Of a stretch of DNA of 64,000 bases, positions 1-8,404 are shown one piece after another. Position numbers and translations under genes: made by a program. This stretch comes from Candidatus Kaistella beijingensis. Lineage in GTDB: Bacteria > Bacteroidota > Bacteroidia > Flavobacteriales > Weeksellaceae. The notes beneath the pieces were generated by a model. The model was not told the origin of the DNA and did no database searches. It was given only the letters and a program-made list of their open reading frames with translations. Positions within the stretch are counted from its first letter, which is position 1, and each line of letters opens with the position of its first letter. The DNA lies in contig NZ_CP071953.1 of assembly GCF_020084865.1 (NCBI RefSeq), forward strand, positions 2,752,192 to 2,816,191, read 5' to 3'.

Positions 1-45
1 AACATGATAGAATTCTTTTTTGATGAAGGGGAGAAGTCGGTTCAT
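1..45 (-). CDS. ABC-2 type permease, N-terminal fragment cut by the window edge
   Basis: Fifteen codons are visible, starting at the ATG at 45 and reading MNRLLPFIKKEFYHV. This matches the usual N-terminus of YbhS/YbhR/YhhJ-type ABC-2 permeases, where a basic, aromatic FIKKEF(Y/H) segment precedes the first membrane helix. It follows the two ATPase genes on the same strand, where a permease is expected in this exporter operon. The rest lies outside the window, so the assignment rests on this short motif and on operon position. Confidence 0.6.
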   Translation of the reverse strand, partial: MNRLLPFIKKEFYHV

Positions 46-87
46 ACGGGTTACGAGTTACGAGGTTCGAGATTCGGGTTTTGAGTT
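46..87. repeat. Degenerate intergenic repeat, family A (TTACGAG/TTCGAGATTCGGG)
   Basis: Short reiterated units (TTACGAG, TTCGAGATTCGGG) fill the gap between the permease start and the ATPase end. The same word set recurs, inverted, at 3231-3276 and directly at 57469-57519, beside unrelated genes. It is followed at 109-137 by family D/H words (TTCACCATTCACT, ATCATTCAT). Confidence 0.5.
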
Positions 88-127
88 GTTTAGTTTCTGC
101 TATTTTTAATTCACCATTCACTTTCTA

Positions 128-895
128 TCATTCATTTCTTTCCGCTTTTCTCGCCAGCTGATAAAAAACTTCATCCATATTTTCGGCATTAAACTGTTTT
201 TTCAAATTTTTAGGCGAATCGAGCGCCTCAATTTTTCCATCCACCATAATCGAAACTCGGTCGCAATATTCCGCCTCATCCATATAATGTGTCGTCACGA
301 AAATCGTGATTTCCCGTTCGGAAGCGTCATAAATCATGTCCCAAAATTGTCGCCGCGTTACAGGGTCAACTCCGCCTGTAGGTTCGTCCAGGAACACAAT
401 TTGCGGATTATGGAAAACCGCCACCGAAAAAGCAAGTTTCTGTTTCCAACCCAAAGGAAGTTCCGAAACCAACTTGTTTTTCTCGCTTTCCAATTGTAGT
501 TTTTGCAGCAGCTCGTCACTTTTTGTTTTAATTTCCGAATCGCTTAAACCGTAGATTCCACCGAAGAATTCAAGATTTTCTTTCACGGTCAGATTTCCAT
601 ACAGCGAAAATTTCTGACTCATATAGCCAATATTTTTCTTGATTTGCTCGGTTTCCCGGTACACATCAAAACCCGCCACTTTGGCCTCGCCTGAAGTTGG
701 GATGGAAAGTCCGCAAAACATCCTCATCGCCGTAGTTTTTCCTGCACCGTTTGCGCCGAGAAAACCAAAAATTTCCCCTTTCGGAACCTCAAAACTAATG
801 TGGTCAACCGCCGTGAAATCGCCAAATTTTTTGGTGATGTTTTCTGCGAAAATTGCTGTCAGCTTTCCGCTATTGGCTTTCTGCACTGCATTCAT
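128..895 (-). CDS. ABC transporter ATP-binding protein (YbhF C-terminal-half type)
   Basis: A 255-residue nucleotide-binding domain for a drug/toxin-type exporter at the inner membrane. Walker A is GANGAGKT (about residues 47-54), the Q-loop region is YMSQKF, Walker B is IVFLDEP, and the switch histidine is present in TTHYMDEAE. The signature motif is non-canonical: LPLGWKQK replaces LSGG. In E. coli YbhF the second ABC half has the same kind of LPLG signature, so this gene looks like that half as a separate subunit. It pairs with the ATPase at 1074-2006 and precedes the permease. The ATG at 895 is used. Substrate unknown. Confidence 0.9.
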   Translation of the reverse strand: MNAVQKANSGKLTAIFAENITKKFGDFTAVDHISFEVPKGEIFGFLGANGAGKTTAMRMFCGLSIPTSGEAKVAGFDVYRETEQIKKNIGYMSQKFSLYGNLTVKENLEFFGGIYGLSDSEIKTKSDELLQKLQLESEKNKLVSELPLGWKQKLAFSVAVFHNPQIVFLDEPTGGVDPVTRRQFWDMIYDASEREITIFVTTHYMDEAEYCDRVSIMVDGKIEALDSPKNLKKQFNAENMDEVFYQLARKAERNE

Positions 896-939
896 TATTT
901 ATTATTTTAGGAGCTACACTGTTTTCGCATCTTTTAGAG

Positions 940-1013
940 TTCGGTCCCGTTTTCCACTGCAATTCCTCGCTCCTCCTTCGTCGTCGCTGCGGGATTTCCG
1001 TTGCAACCGGGGA
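940..1013 (-). repeat. Structured intergenic element, copy 1 (conserved blocks flanking a variable tip)
   Basis: On the minus strand this GC-richer block contains GGAAATCCCGCAGC, a 15-nt variable spacer, then GCGAGGAATTGCA. Both blocks occur exactly at 52159-52208 on the plus strand, with a different 19-nt spacer. The blocks can pair imperfectly (AAATCC with GGAATT). It lies in the 178-bp gap between the two ATPase genes, so it would be transcribed within the exporter mRNA. It is followed by family H words (CATTACTCATTATTC) at 1045-1080. Confidence 0.6.
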
Positions 1014-1073
1014 TAGAATTTCGTTCGTTTATTTTTTGAAGGTTTTCATTCATTACTCATTATTCATTACTCA

Positions 1074-2006
1074 TCACTTATTTTTTGCAGAAAGCAATAA
1101 GATAAAACTATCCTCAATCGTCGCCTTCGTCGGGTTGATTTCAATTTCCGTCAAACCATTTTCCTTTAAATATTGTACAAGTTTTTCTTTGTCAAAATTT
1201 TCATTTTTACCGATGATTAAATGCGAAAATTCTCCAAAAGCGTAGGCATCTTCTTTATCGGGATAATGTTCAAGAACTCTCAAAAGTTTGGCATTTCTTC
1301 CTGCTTTTACTTCGAAAATCTGTTCAGGAAACTCATCTGAAATCTCTCTTGGAGTAGCGGTTTTCAGAATTTTTCCGTTTTGCATTAAGGCGATTCTGTC
1401 GCACATTGCAGCTTCGTCCATGTAAGGCGTTGCCACGAGAATCGTGATGTTTTGTTCTTTCAAACGTTTCAGCATTTCCCAAAATTCTTTTCGTGAAACA
1501 GGGTCAACTCCTGTGGTCGGTTCATCGAGGAAAAGGACTTCAGGTTTGTGGATTAAGGCGCAACAAAGTGCGAGTTTCTGCTTCATTCCACCCGAAAGCT
1601 GTCCTGCTTTTCGGTTTTTAAATGGTTCTAATTGAACATAAATATCTTTGATTAAGTCATAATTTTTCTCAACCGTCGTGTTAAAAACCGAAGCGAAAAA
1701 CTGTAGGTTTTCTTCCACACTCAAATCTTGATAAAGGGAAAACTTTCCGGGCATATAACCAACAATTTTGCGGATTTGTTTGTAATCTTTTTCAATATCG
1801 AAATCCAGTACTTTCGCCATTCCTGAATCGGGGAGAAGCAGCGTGGTCAAAATTCTGAAAACCGTAGTTTTTCCACTTCCATCTGGACCAATTAATCCGA
1901 AAATTTCCCCTTCTTTCACCGAAAAAGACAAGTCATCCACCGCAAGAACTTTTTCGTTTTTCTTGCCGTAATTTTTGGTGATATTTTCTACTGAAATTGT
2001 AGGCAC
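1074..2006 (-). CDS. ABC transporter ATP-binding protein (YbhF N-terminal-half type)
   Basis: A 310-residue ATPase with Walker A GPDGSGKTT, a canonical signature LSGGMKQK and Walker B VLFLDEPTTG. The H-loop histidine is missing: ATPYMDEA instead of THYMDEA. E. coli YbhF's first ABC half has the same pattern (canonical signature, no switch histidine), so this is likely the partner of the 128-895 ATPase in an asymmetric heterodimer. About 80 C-terminal residues form the regulatory extension common in this family. The start is GTG at 2006; no upstream in-frame ATG fits. Middle gene of the exporter operon. Confidence 0.88.
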   Translation of the reverse strand: MPTISVENITKNYGKKNEKVLAVDDLSFSVKEGEIFGLIGPDGSGKTTVFRILTTLLLPDSGMAKVLDFDIEKDYKQIRKIVGYMPGKFSLYQDLSVEENLQFFASVFNTTVEKNYDLIKDIYVQLEPFKNRKAGQLSGGMKQKLALCCALIHKPEVLFLDEPTTGVDPVSRKEFWEMLKRLKEQNITILVATPYMDEAAMCDRIALMQNGKILKTATPREISDEFPEQIFEVKAGRNAKLLRVLEHYPDKEDAYAFGEFSHLIIGKNENFDKEKLVQYLKENGLTEIEINPTKATIEDSFILLLSAKNK

Positions 2007-2008
2007 AA

Positions 2009-2133
2009 TCTAATTTGAAGTTTGAAATTGTTTGAAGTCGTTTGATATTGTTTGATTATTGTAATCCGAAATAAAATTTTTGAGCCTTTAAGAAATTCAC
2101 AATTCACAGCGAAGCGAATTCACTATTCACTTT
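2009..2133. repeat. Degenerate intergenic repeats, families C and D
   Basis: Positions 2011-2058 are built of TTTGAAATTG/TTTGATATTG units (family C, also inverted at 32640-32677). Positions 2094-2133 are built of AATTCACAATTCAC/CTATTCAC units (family D, also at 109-137, 11391-11432 and 50005-50019). They fill most of the gap between the HlyD-like gene and the ATPase. Confidence 0.5.
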
Positions 2134-2153
2134 TGAAACGTGCAGCTTCCAAC

Positions 2154-3125
2154 CTAAAACCTCACTTCTCCATACATCCCAATCTTCAAAAACCCGTCAT
2201 TTTTCACACGAATTTTTGTAGCGTAAACCAAGTTGGCTCTTTCGTTTTTGGTCTGAATGGTCTTCGGGGTGAATTCCGCATCAGAACTTATCCAATAAAC
2301 GGTTCCTGGAAGTTCTCTGGTTTTTCCGTCGCCTGAATCCACCAGAATTTTTACGGACTGGTTTAATTTTACTTTTGCGATTTGGTCGCCTGTAATGTAT
2401 GCACGAAGTGTCATCTGGTTCAAATCCGCCATTTTGAAAATTGGTTTTCCTATCGTTGCAAATTCTCCTTTGTTGGAATATTTGGTAAGTACTGTTCCCG
2501 AAATCGGACTTTGAATAATGTTGTGTTTCAGCTGTTCATCAAATTGAGCCACTTTTTTTTCGGTCGGATTTCGCTCGCTTAAAACCGCTCGATTTTGAAT
2601 CGCAACATTTTCTTTCGCAGCAGAAATTTGTTGATTTACAGTAGAAAGTTGTGTTTGCGCTGCCTGAATTTGTTTTTGAATCACCTCAATATTTCCATTC
2701 GCATCATCCAATTGTTTTCTTGTTGCGGCATCGCTTTTTACCAAATTTGCCGTTCTATTTCTTTCTCTCACCGCATTTTGAAGCTGCTCCTGAAGCACAG
2801 AAATATTGGCTTTTTGCGAATTGTACTGGCTTTGCAACACCGAAATTTGCGGCAAAGCGGAATTGGTTTTCTGTTCAATCGCGTTAATCGAAGCTAGAAC
2901 CTGTTCTTTCTGAAGTTCGATTCCTTTTCCGTCGATAATTCCCACTTCCTGATTGGCGTTTAGGGTTTGACCTTCCTCTAATTTCAGTTCAAGAATTTTT
3001 CCTGTCGCTTCTGCGGTAACCATGACTTCATCGGCTTCAAAAGTTCCTGAAGCGTCGTAATCCTGATTGGAATTTTTGCAGGAAAACAGGGAGAGAACCG
3101 CAAATGTTAATATTGTTTTTTTCAT
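2154..3125 (-). CDS. HlyD/MFP family periplasmic adaptor lipoprotein (YbhG-like)
   Basis: A 323-residue membrane-fusion protein that would link the inner-membrane ABC exporter to the TolC-like channel. It starts with a lipoprotein signal (MKKTILTFAVLSLFSC, lipobox LFSC). A biotinyl-lipoyl half-motif follows (VTAEATGKILELKLEEGQTL), then a long Gln/Asn/Ala-rich coiled-coil hairpin (about residues 85-195). The second lipoyl half is IQSPISGTVLTKYSNKGE, and a beta-barrel domain ends the protein. It is the third gene of the operon. A 154-bp gap containing AT-rich sequence and a family A repeat separates it from the tolC-like gene. Confidence 0.9.
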   Translation of the reverse strand: MKKTILTFAVLSLFSCKNSNQDYDASGTFEADEVMVTAEATGKILELKLEEGQTLNANQEVGIIDGKGIELQKEQVLASINAIEQKTNSALPQISVLQSQYNSQKANISVLQEQLQNAVRERNRTANLVKSDAATRKQLDDANGNIEVIQKQIQAAQTQLSTVNQQISAAKENVAIQNRAVLSERNPTEKKVAQFDEQLKHNIIQSPISGTVLTKYSNKGEFATIGKPIFKMADLNQMTLRAYITGDQIAKVKLNQSVKILVDSGDGKTRELPGTVYWISSDAEFTPKTIQTKNERANLVYATKIRVKNDGFLKIGMYGEVRF

Positions 3126-3230
3126 AATTTTTTATTTAACCACAAAATTTTTAACCACAAAAATCACAAAAGTTAAATGTTTTATAGAAGATTACCATGC
3201 TTTTTAAAGTTCAAATATGGCAGCTTAAAA

Positions 3231-3276
3231 TCTCAAACCTCGAATCCCGAAACTCGTTACTCGAATCTCGGACTTC
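3231..3276. repeat. Degenerate intergenic repeat, family A (inverted copy)
   Basis: Reads AACCTCGAATCCCGAAACTCG and TTACTCGAATCTCGG. It is the reverse complement of the family A words at 46-87 and 57469-57519. It abuts the stop codon of the TolC-like gene. Confidence 0.5.
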
Positions 3277-3279
3277 GCC

Positions 3280-4527
3280 TCAATTTCCAAGCTGTGTTTT
3301 CAAATTATACTGCGTCAACAAATATTGAATTTCATGTTTAATTTTTGAAATTTTGGCCTGTTCTTCGGCGTTTACTTCACGCAGATAATCGTTGGTGTTG
3401 ATGACGCCGTTTTCCAGTTGGGCGAGACTTGCTTTTTTGATGCTTTCTCTTAAACTGATGATTTCGATATCTTTATCAATCAATTTTTGAATTTTTTCTA
3501 AATCGTTACTGTTTTGAATCATCGAAAATTTTTGATTAAAAAGAAAGTTTTCCTTCTGAATATCAATATCTTGTTGTTGATTGTCAATCAAAGCGAGTTC
3601 ATTGCTTTTGGTGTAAAATCCTGAAATCGGAATATTTAGTTTGATGCCGCCAATAAAGAAAGTATCAAATTCATTTTTCAACATATTCAATCCCGGTTTT
3701 CCGTAACCTGCTTGTAAAAATGCGCCAAGTTTTGGAAGGTTTTTACTTTTAATTAAAGACTTTTGAGATTCTGAAAGTTGTTTCTGCAAATCAAATAGTT
3801 TCAGTTCAGGACGGTTATTTTCGTTCGTTAATAAAAGTTTTTCAGGTTTTTCAAGTTGAGTATCTTCATCCAAATTTTTATTGGTGAAAAAAGAAAGCAT
3901 TTTAATGAAATTACTTTTCAGCGATTTTAATTCAATTTGCTGCTGCTCGATATTGATGAGTTGTGCCTTCAAAACATCTACGTTGCTCCGAAGAATAGTA
4001 CCGTATTTCAGTTGTGCTTCTGCTTTTTTCAACCCGTTTTGAAGGTCGCTTTTCGACAAATCCAACTGGTTGATTTGTTCATCCGTTTGGATGATTCCGA
4101 AGAAAAGCTGATTGATTCGGTCTTTTAATTTTTCGAGTTCTACCTCGTTTTTCTGAATTTCGGTTTGGGACTGGAGTTCCGCTATTTTCTTTTGGTTGGA
4201 AATCATTCCGCCATCAAAAATAGTTTGATTTACGTCTGCAAAAAATTTGTATTGGTCTTTGCTTAAAGGTTCTACGGTTGCATTGGGAAGTTTAATCGGT
4301 AACTGTGTTACATCCGATTGATAAGTTGCCTGTCCCAAAATGTTGATTTGTGGCAACCAAGCTTTCGATGCGTTTTCGACGGTGTAATCTTTTGATTTTG
4401 CAAGTAAATCGTTTCGTTTAATCAACGGATAATTTCCCCTTGCCAATTGATAACATTGTTGTAAAGTCAATGTCTGTGCATTCATCGAGAAACAGTACAG
4501 CAGAAATAAATATTTAAATTTCTTCAT
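3280..4527 (-). CDS. TolC family outer-membrane efflux protein
   Basis: A 415-residue outer-membrane channel subunit with a Sec signal peptide (MKKFKYLFLLYCFSMNAQ). It has the OEP-family architecture of two repeated helical/beta modules, beginning LTLQQCYQLARGNYPLIKRN, with long coiled-coil helices rich in Gln, Lys and Glu. It would complete a tripartite exporter with the HlyD-like adaptor and ABC subunits. It lies 28 bp downstream of the TetR gene on the same strand, so regulator and exporter are probably co-transcribed. Confidence 0.9.
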   Translation of the reverse strand: MKKFKYLFLLYCFSMNAQTLTLQQCYQLARGNYPLIKRNDLLAKSKDYTVENASKAWLPQINILGQATYQSDVTQLPIKLPNATVEPLSKDQYKFFADVNQTIFDGGMISNQKKIAELQSQTEIQKNEVELEKLKDRINQLFFGIIQTDEQINQLDLSKSDLQNGLKKAEAQLKYGTILRSNVDVLKAQLINIEQQQIELKSLKSNFIKMLSFFTNKNLDEDTQLEKPEKLLLTNENNRPELKLFDLQKQLSESQKSLIKSKNLPKLGAFLQAGYGKPGLNMLKNEFDTFFIGGIKLNIPISGFYTKSNELALIDNQQQDIDIQKENFLFNQKFSMIQNSNDLEKIQKLIDKDIEIISLRESIKKASLAQLENGVINTNDYLREVNAEEQAKISKIKHEIQYLLTQYNLKTQLGN

Positions 4528-4555
4528 TTGTTCTTTAATTTTATCTTCGGAACTC

Positions 4556-5152
4556 CTAACTATTTAAAATCAATTTAATCCATTGCGGGACAAGCGTTTT
4601 TCTTTCTTCCACAAATTTTTGAAATTCATCATCATTCATGATGTGAAAGTTTTGAAAAACAGGTCTCGCCAAAAAAGGAAAAACAGTCATTCCCAAAAAA
4701 TTTAGCAGAAAATGAAACGGGTTGAGTCCAGGATTTTTTTCTTTAATCTGTTGAATGATGACCGAATTCATCAATATTTTTTCAACGGGAAGAATCGATT
4801 TGATGTCGGAATTTTTCTTTTGAATTTCGCTGATGACAAACAGGGGAAGGTTTGGGTTTTTAGATAAAATTTCAAAATACTTTTCGCTCGCCAAATCTAT
4901 TTTTTCCTCAATCGTCGTTTTTTCATTGCTGATAATTGGTATTATTTTTCCGAAAAGGAGCACAATTTTTACCTTCATCACCTGGTCGAAAAGTTTTTCT
5001 TTGCTGCGGAAATAGTAATTCAGCAGCGCCAGGTTAATTCCTGCTTCATCTGCAATATCGCGTGTTCTTGCTCCTGCAAACCCTTTTTCGGTAAAGACTT
5101 TCGAAGCGGCAAGTAGGATTTTGTCTTCAGTAGAAATTTCGTTTTCAGACAT
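4556..5152 (-). CDS. TetR/AcrR family transcriptional regulator (CecR/YbiH-like position)
   Basis: A 198-residue regulator with an N-terminal helix-turn-helix (TRDIADEAGINLALLNYYFRS, about residues 30-50) and an unconserved ligand-binding C-terminus. It is the first gene of the exporter operon, as in the E. coli cecR-ybhGFSR operon, and probably represses its own promoter. A 12-bp palindrome ATTTAATTAAAT at 5208-5219 lies upstream of the -7 box and is a candidate operator, though in AT-rich DNA this is weak evidence. Ligand unknown. Confidence 0.88.
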   Translation of the reverse strand: MSENEISTEDKILLAASKVFTEKGFAGARTRDIADEAGINLALLNYYFRSKEKLFDQVMKVKIVLLFGKIIPIISNEKTTIEEKIDLASEKYFEILSKNPNLPLFVISEIQKKNSDIKSILPVEKILMNSVIIQQIKEKNPGLNPFHFLLNFLGMTVFPFLARPVFQNFHIMNDDEFQKFVEERKTLVPQWIKLILNS

Positions 5153-5172
5153 TTTGTAATCTTTTAACGAAG

Positions 5173-5180
5173 CAAATTTA
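5173..5180 (-). promoter_or_regulatory. -7 box of the TetR-exporter operon
   Basis: TAAATTTG on the minus strand matches the Bacteroidetes -7 consensus TAnnTTTG, about 20 nt upstream of the regulator ATG. Confidence 0.6.
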
Positions 5181-5240
5181 CAATTAAAATTTTGATTTAA
5201 ACAAATTATTTAATTAAATGATTAAAAATTTTTTCCAAAA

Positions 5241-5264
5241 AAACACAGCTAAAGAACTGTGTTT
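5241..5264 (-). terminator. Intrinsic terminator of the acyl-CoA ligase gene
   Basis: An 8-bp stem (AAACACAG/CTGTGTTT) with an 8-nt loop. On the minus strand it is followed by a T-rich run, just past the stop codon at 5287. Confidence 0.65.
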
Positions 5265-5286
5265 TAAAATAGAAATTTGATTAATT

Positions 5287-7065
5287 TTAATTATCGTGAC
5301 CGTACATTTTGTTGTAAAGCTTGATGTATCTTTCCTTTACCGCTTTTCTTTTCAGTTTCAAAGTCGGGGTAAGCTGGCCAAGTTCGATGGACCATACTTC
5401 AGGTGTAAGTTCAAACTTTTTGATTTGCTCCCAACTTCCTAATTTGGTGTTCAAATAATCGATTTCTTTTCCGATTCTTTCCTTTAATTCAGTGCTTTTT
5501 ACTATTTCTTCAGGTGTTTTGCCAATATTGTAGCCTTTTCGTTCTGCCCAATGTTGCACAAAATTAAAGTCAGGTTGAATGAATGCACACGGCATTTTTT
5601 CGCCGTCTCCAACAACCATAATTTGTTCGATAAATTTAGAGGCTTTTGCTTGGTTTTCAATTACTTGAGGTGCGATATATTTTCCACCGGAAGTTTTGAA
5701 CATTTCTTTTTTACGGTCGGTGATGTGTAGATAACCTTCTTCATCGATATGGCCAATATCTCCGGTTTTGAAATAACCTTCTTCGGTGAAAACCTCTTTC
5801 GTCATTTCTTCATTCTTAAAATATCCTTTAAAAACGGAAGGTCCTTTTACAGTTATCTCGCCATCTTCCTGAATTTTTACATCCAAATTTTCTAAAACAT
5901 GACCCACGGTTCCAATTTTAATCTTCCCGAAACTGTTCACCGAAATTACAGGCGAAGTTTCTGTTAAACCGTAACCTTCAAGAATCGGAATTCCCGCATT
6001 TTGGAACATTTTGTTTAAACGTGGAGCCAAAGCGGCAGAACCAGAAACCAAAGTGATAATATTTCCACCTAAACCTTCTCTCCATTTTGAAAAAACCAAT
6101 TTATCTGCAATCATTTCTTTCAATCCGGATGGTTTTCCGATGCTGTTTTTTGCTTTGTTCACCCCTAAAGCCCAAAGGAAAATTCTAGATTTCAAGCCAC
6201 CTGCAGAAGTTCCTTTGTCATAAATTTTATCATAAACTTTTTCGATAAGTCTTGGAACAACGGACATGATGTGTGGTTGAACTTCCTTAATGTTATCACC
6301 CATTTTTTCGATGCTTTCGGCAAAGTAAACCGTGTATCCGTTATATTGATAAAGATAAAAAAGCATTCTTTCGAAAATGTGGCAGATCGGCAAGAAACTC
6401 AATACTTTAATGTCCTTGTAGTCCATACCTTTCACTCTTGGAATTCGTGGATCTGAAGCAAGAACGTTTGCTACAATATTTTGGTGAGTAAGCATCACCC
6501 CTTTTGGTTTTCCGGTGGTTCCGGAAGTATAAATAATGGTCGCCAAATCTTCCGAATTAATGCTTTTCGAAAGATCATCCACTTCAACTTGGGTGGCTTC
6601 ATCTTCGCCTAAATCAATAATTTCTTTCCAGTTAGCAGCGCCATCAACTTGGTCAAAAGTGAAAATTCCCTGTAAAGAAGTTACATTTCCTTTAATTTTC
6701 AAAACTCTGTCGAGCAGTTCTAGGTCTGAAACAAAACAATATTTTACTTCGGCATTATTAAAGATGAAATCATAATCTTCAGGTGAAATTGTGGGATAAA
6801 CAGGAACGGAAACTGCGCCAATCTGCGAAATTCCCAAATCCATTACTGCCCATTCTGTGCGGGTTGCAGTGGTGATTAAAGCAATTTTATCGCCTGGTTT
6901 GATGCCTAGTTTCAGCAACCCGCGCGAAACTTTATTTCCTAGATTAATGTACTCCTTTGTGGAGGTTTTTTGCCAATTCCCATGGTATTTGGTGACGAAC
7001 ATGTCATCTTGTGGATATTTTTCCAGCGCGTTATGTGCGAAATCGAATAGTCTTTTTATGCTCAT
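5287..7065 (-). CDS. AMP-dependent long-chain acyl-CoA synthetase/ligase
   Basis: A 592-residue ANL-superfamily enzyme that activates fatty acids to acyl-CoA via an acyl-AMP. The AMP-binding signature IIYTSGTTGKPKGVMLTH is clear, followed by GYGLTETSPVIS and the hinge/A8 region YFKTGDIGHIDEEGYLHITDRKKE. Its length and the motif PHIMSVVPRLIEKVYDKI fit the FadD15/FACL-like long-chain group. It is divergent from the acyl-CoA dehydrogenase at 7239, which would use its product, so the locus looks like a fatty-acid catabolic pair. Exact chain-length preference cannot be read from sequence. Confidence 0.92.
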   Translation of the reverse strand: MSIKRLFDFAHNALEKYPQDDMFVTKYHGNWQKTSTKEYINLGNKVSRGLLKLGIKPGDKIALITTATRTEWAVMDLGISQIGAVSVPVYPTISPEDYDFIFNNAEVKYCFVSDLELLDRVLKIKGNVTSLQGIFTFDQVDGAANWKEIIDLGEDEATQVEVDDLSKSINSEDLATIIYTSGTTGKPKGVMLTHQNIVANVLASDPRIPRVKGMDYKDIKVLSFLPICHIFERMLFYLYQYNGYTVYFAESIEKMGDNIKEVQPHIMSVVPRLIEKVYDKIYDKGTSAGGLKSRIFLWALGVNKAKNSIGKPSGLKEMIADKLVFSKWREGLGGNIITLVSGSAALAPRLNKMFQNAGIPILEGYGLTETSPVISVNSFGKIKIGTVGHVLENLDVKIQEDGEITVKGPSVFKGYFKNEEMTKEVFTEEGYFKTGDIGHIDEEGYLHITDRKKEMFKTSGGKYIAPQVIENQAKASKFIEQIMVVGDGEKMPCAFIQPDFNFVQHWAERKGYNIGKTPEEIVKSTELKERIGKEIDYLNTKLGSWEQIKKFELTPEVWSIELGQLTPTLKLKRKAVKERYIKLYNKMYGHDN

Positions 7066-7238
7066 TTCAATGTTTATTTTGGTTGTTGAATCTGCTTCGA
7101 CTTTAAATTTTAAGGCCTTAAATGTAAAACTATTAATTTTATTTCATCCGACAAAAACTATTTTGCGCATAAAGCGTATTTAAATTTTTTAATTTTTAGA
7201 AAAATTGTAAATTTACCCTCAAACATTTAATATACTTT

Positions 7239-8378
7239 ATGGACTTTAATTTATCGGAGGAGCAGTTGATGATTCAGCAAGCAGCAAGGGATTTTGCACA
7301 AACTGAACTTTTGCCCGGCGTGATCGAAAGAGACAATGAACAGAAATTTCCTTACGAACAGGTAAAGAAAATGGGAGAACTCGGTTTCCTTGGAATGATG
7401 GTTGATCCAAAATATGGCGGCGCCGGAATGGATAGCGTTTCCTACGTTCTTGCCATGGAAGAAATTGCAAAAGTGGATGCGTCTGCTGCGGTTGTAATGT
7501 CGGTGAACAATTCGTTGGTTTGCGCAGGTTTGGAAAAATTTTGCAACGAAGAACAGAAGATGAAATATCTGTATCCATTAGCAAGTGGAGAAGTTATTGG
7601 TGCATTTGCGCTTTCTGAACCAGAAGCAGGATCGGATGCAACTTCACAAAAAACTACTGCCGAAGACAAAGGTGATTACTACCTTCTGAACGGAATTAAA
7701 AACTGGATCACCAACGGTGGAAACGCAACGTATTATATCGTTATTGCTCAAACCGACCCAGAAAAAAAACATAAAGGAATTAACGCATTCATCGTAGAAA
7801 AAGGTTGGGAAGGTTTTGAAATCGGACCAAAAGAAGATAAACTGGGAATCAGAGGTAGCGACACCCATTCCTTGATTTTTAACAACGTAAAAGTTCCTAA
7901 GGAGAATAGAATTGGTGAAGACGGCTTCGGTTTCAATTTCGCGATGGCGGTTTTAAATGGAGGACGAATCGGGATTGCTTCCCAAGCTTTAGGAATTGCT
8001 TCCGGAGCTTATGAATTGGCATTGAAGTACGCAAAAACCAGAAAGGCGTTCCGTACAGAAATTATCAATCACCAAGCAATCGCCTTCAAACTTGCCGATA
8101 TGGCGACCCAAATTACGGCAGCGAGAATGCTGTGCTACAAAGCTGCAGTAGAAAAAGATGAAGGCAAAGATATTTCTGAAAGTGGGGCGATGGCAAAACT
8201 ATATTCGTCACAAGTCGCGATGGATACTACGATTGAGGCTGTTCAGATTCACGGTGGTTATGGTTATGTGAAAGAGTATCATGTAGAAAGAATGATGCGT
8301 GATGCAAAAATTACCCAGATTTACGAGGGAACTTCCGAAATTCAGAAAATTGTAATTTCAAGGTCTATTGCGAAATAA
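7239..8378 (+). CDS. Acyl-CoA dehydrogenase
   Basis: A 379-residue flavoprotein for the first step of beta-oxidation, of short/medium-chain type by length and motifs. Recognisable parts are the FAD/substrate motif AFALSEPEAGSDA (near residue 125), the WITNGG segment, and the C-terminal IYEGTSEIQKIVISRSIAK, which carries the catalytic-base-type Glu. The ATG at 7239 follows an imperfect -7 box (TAAATTTA) about 25 nt upstream. It is followed after 26 bp by a small membrane protein, probably in one transcript ending at the hairpin at 8769. Confidence 0.95.
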   Translation: MDFNLSEEQLMIQQAARDFAQTELLPGVIERDNEQKFPYEQVKKMGELGFLGMMVDPKYGGAGMDSVSYVLAMEEIAKVDASAAVVMSVNNSLVCAGLEKFCNEEQKMKYLYPLASGEVIGAFALSEPEAGSDATSQKTTAEDKGDYYLLNGIKNWITNGGNATYYIVIAQTDPEKKHKGINAFIVEKGWEGFEIGPKEDKLGIRGSDTHSLIFNNVKVPKENRIGEDGFGFNFAMAVLNGGRIGIASQALGIASGAYELALKYAKTRKAFRTEIINHQAIAFKLADMATQITAARMLCYKAAVEKDEGKDISESGAMAKLYSSQVAMDTTIEAVQIHGGYGYVKEYHVERMMRDAKITQIYEGTSEIQKIVISRSIAK

Positions 8379-8404
8379 TCATCTAACAAAAAACGGATAA
8401 TATC

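Noticed and set aside
57..84. tRNA T-arm-like GGTTCGAGATTCGGG
   Set aside because: No acceptor, D or anticodon arms fold around it, and the same words recur in family A repeats at 3231 and 57469.
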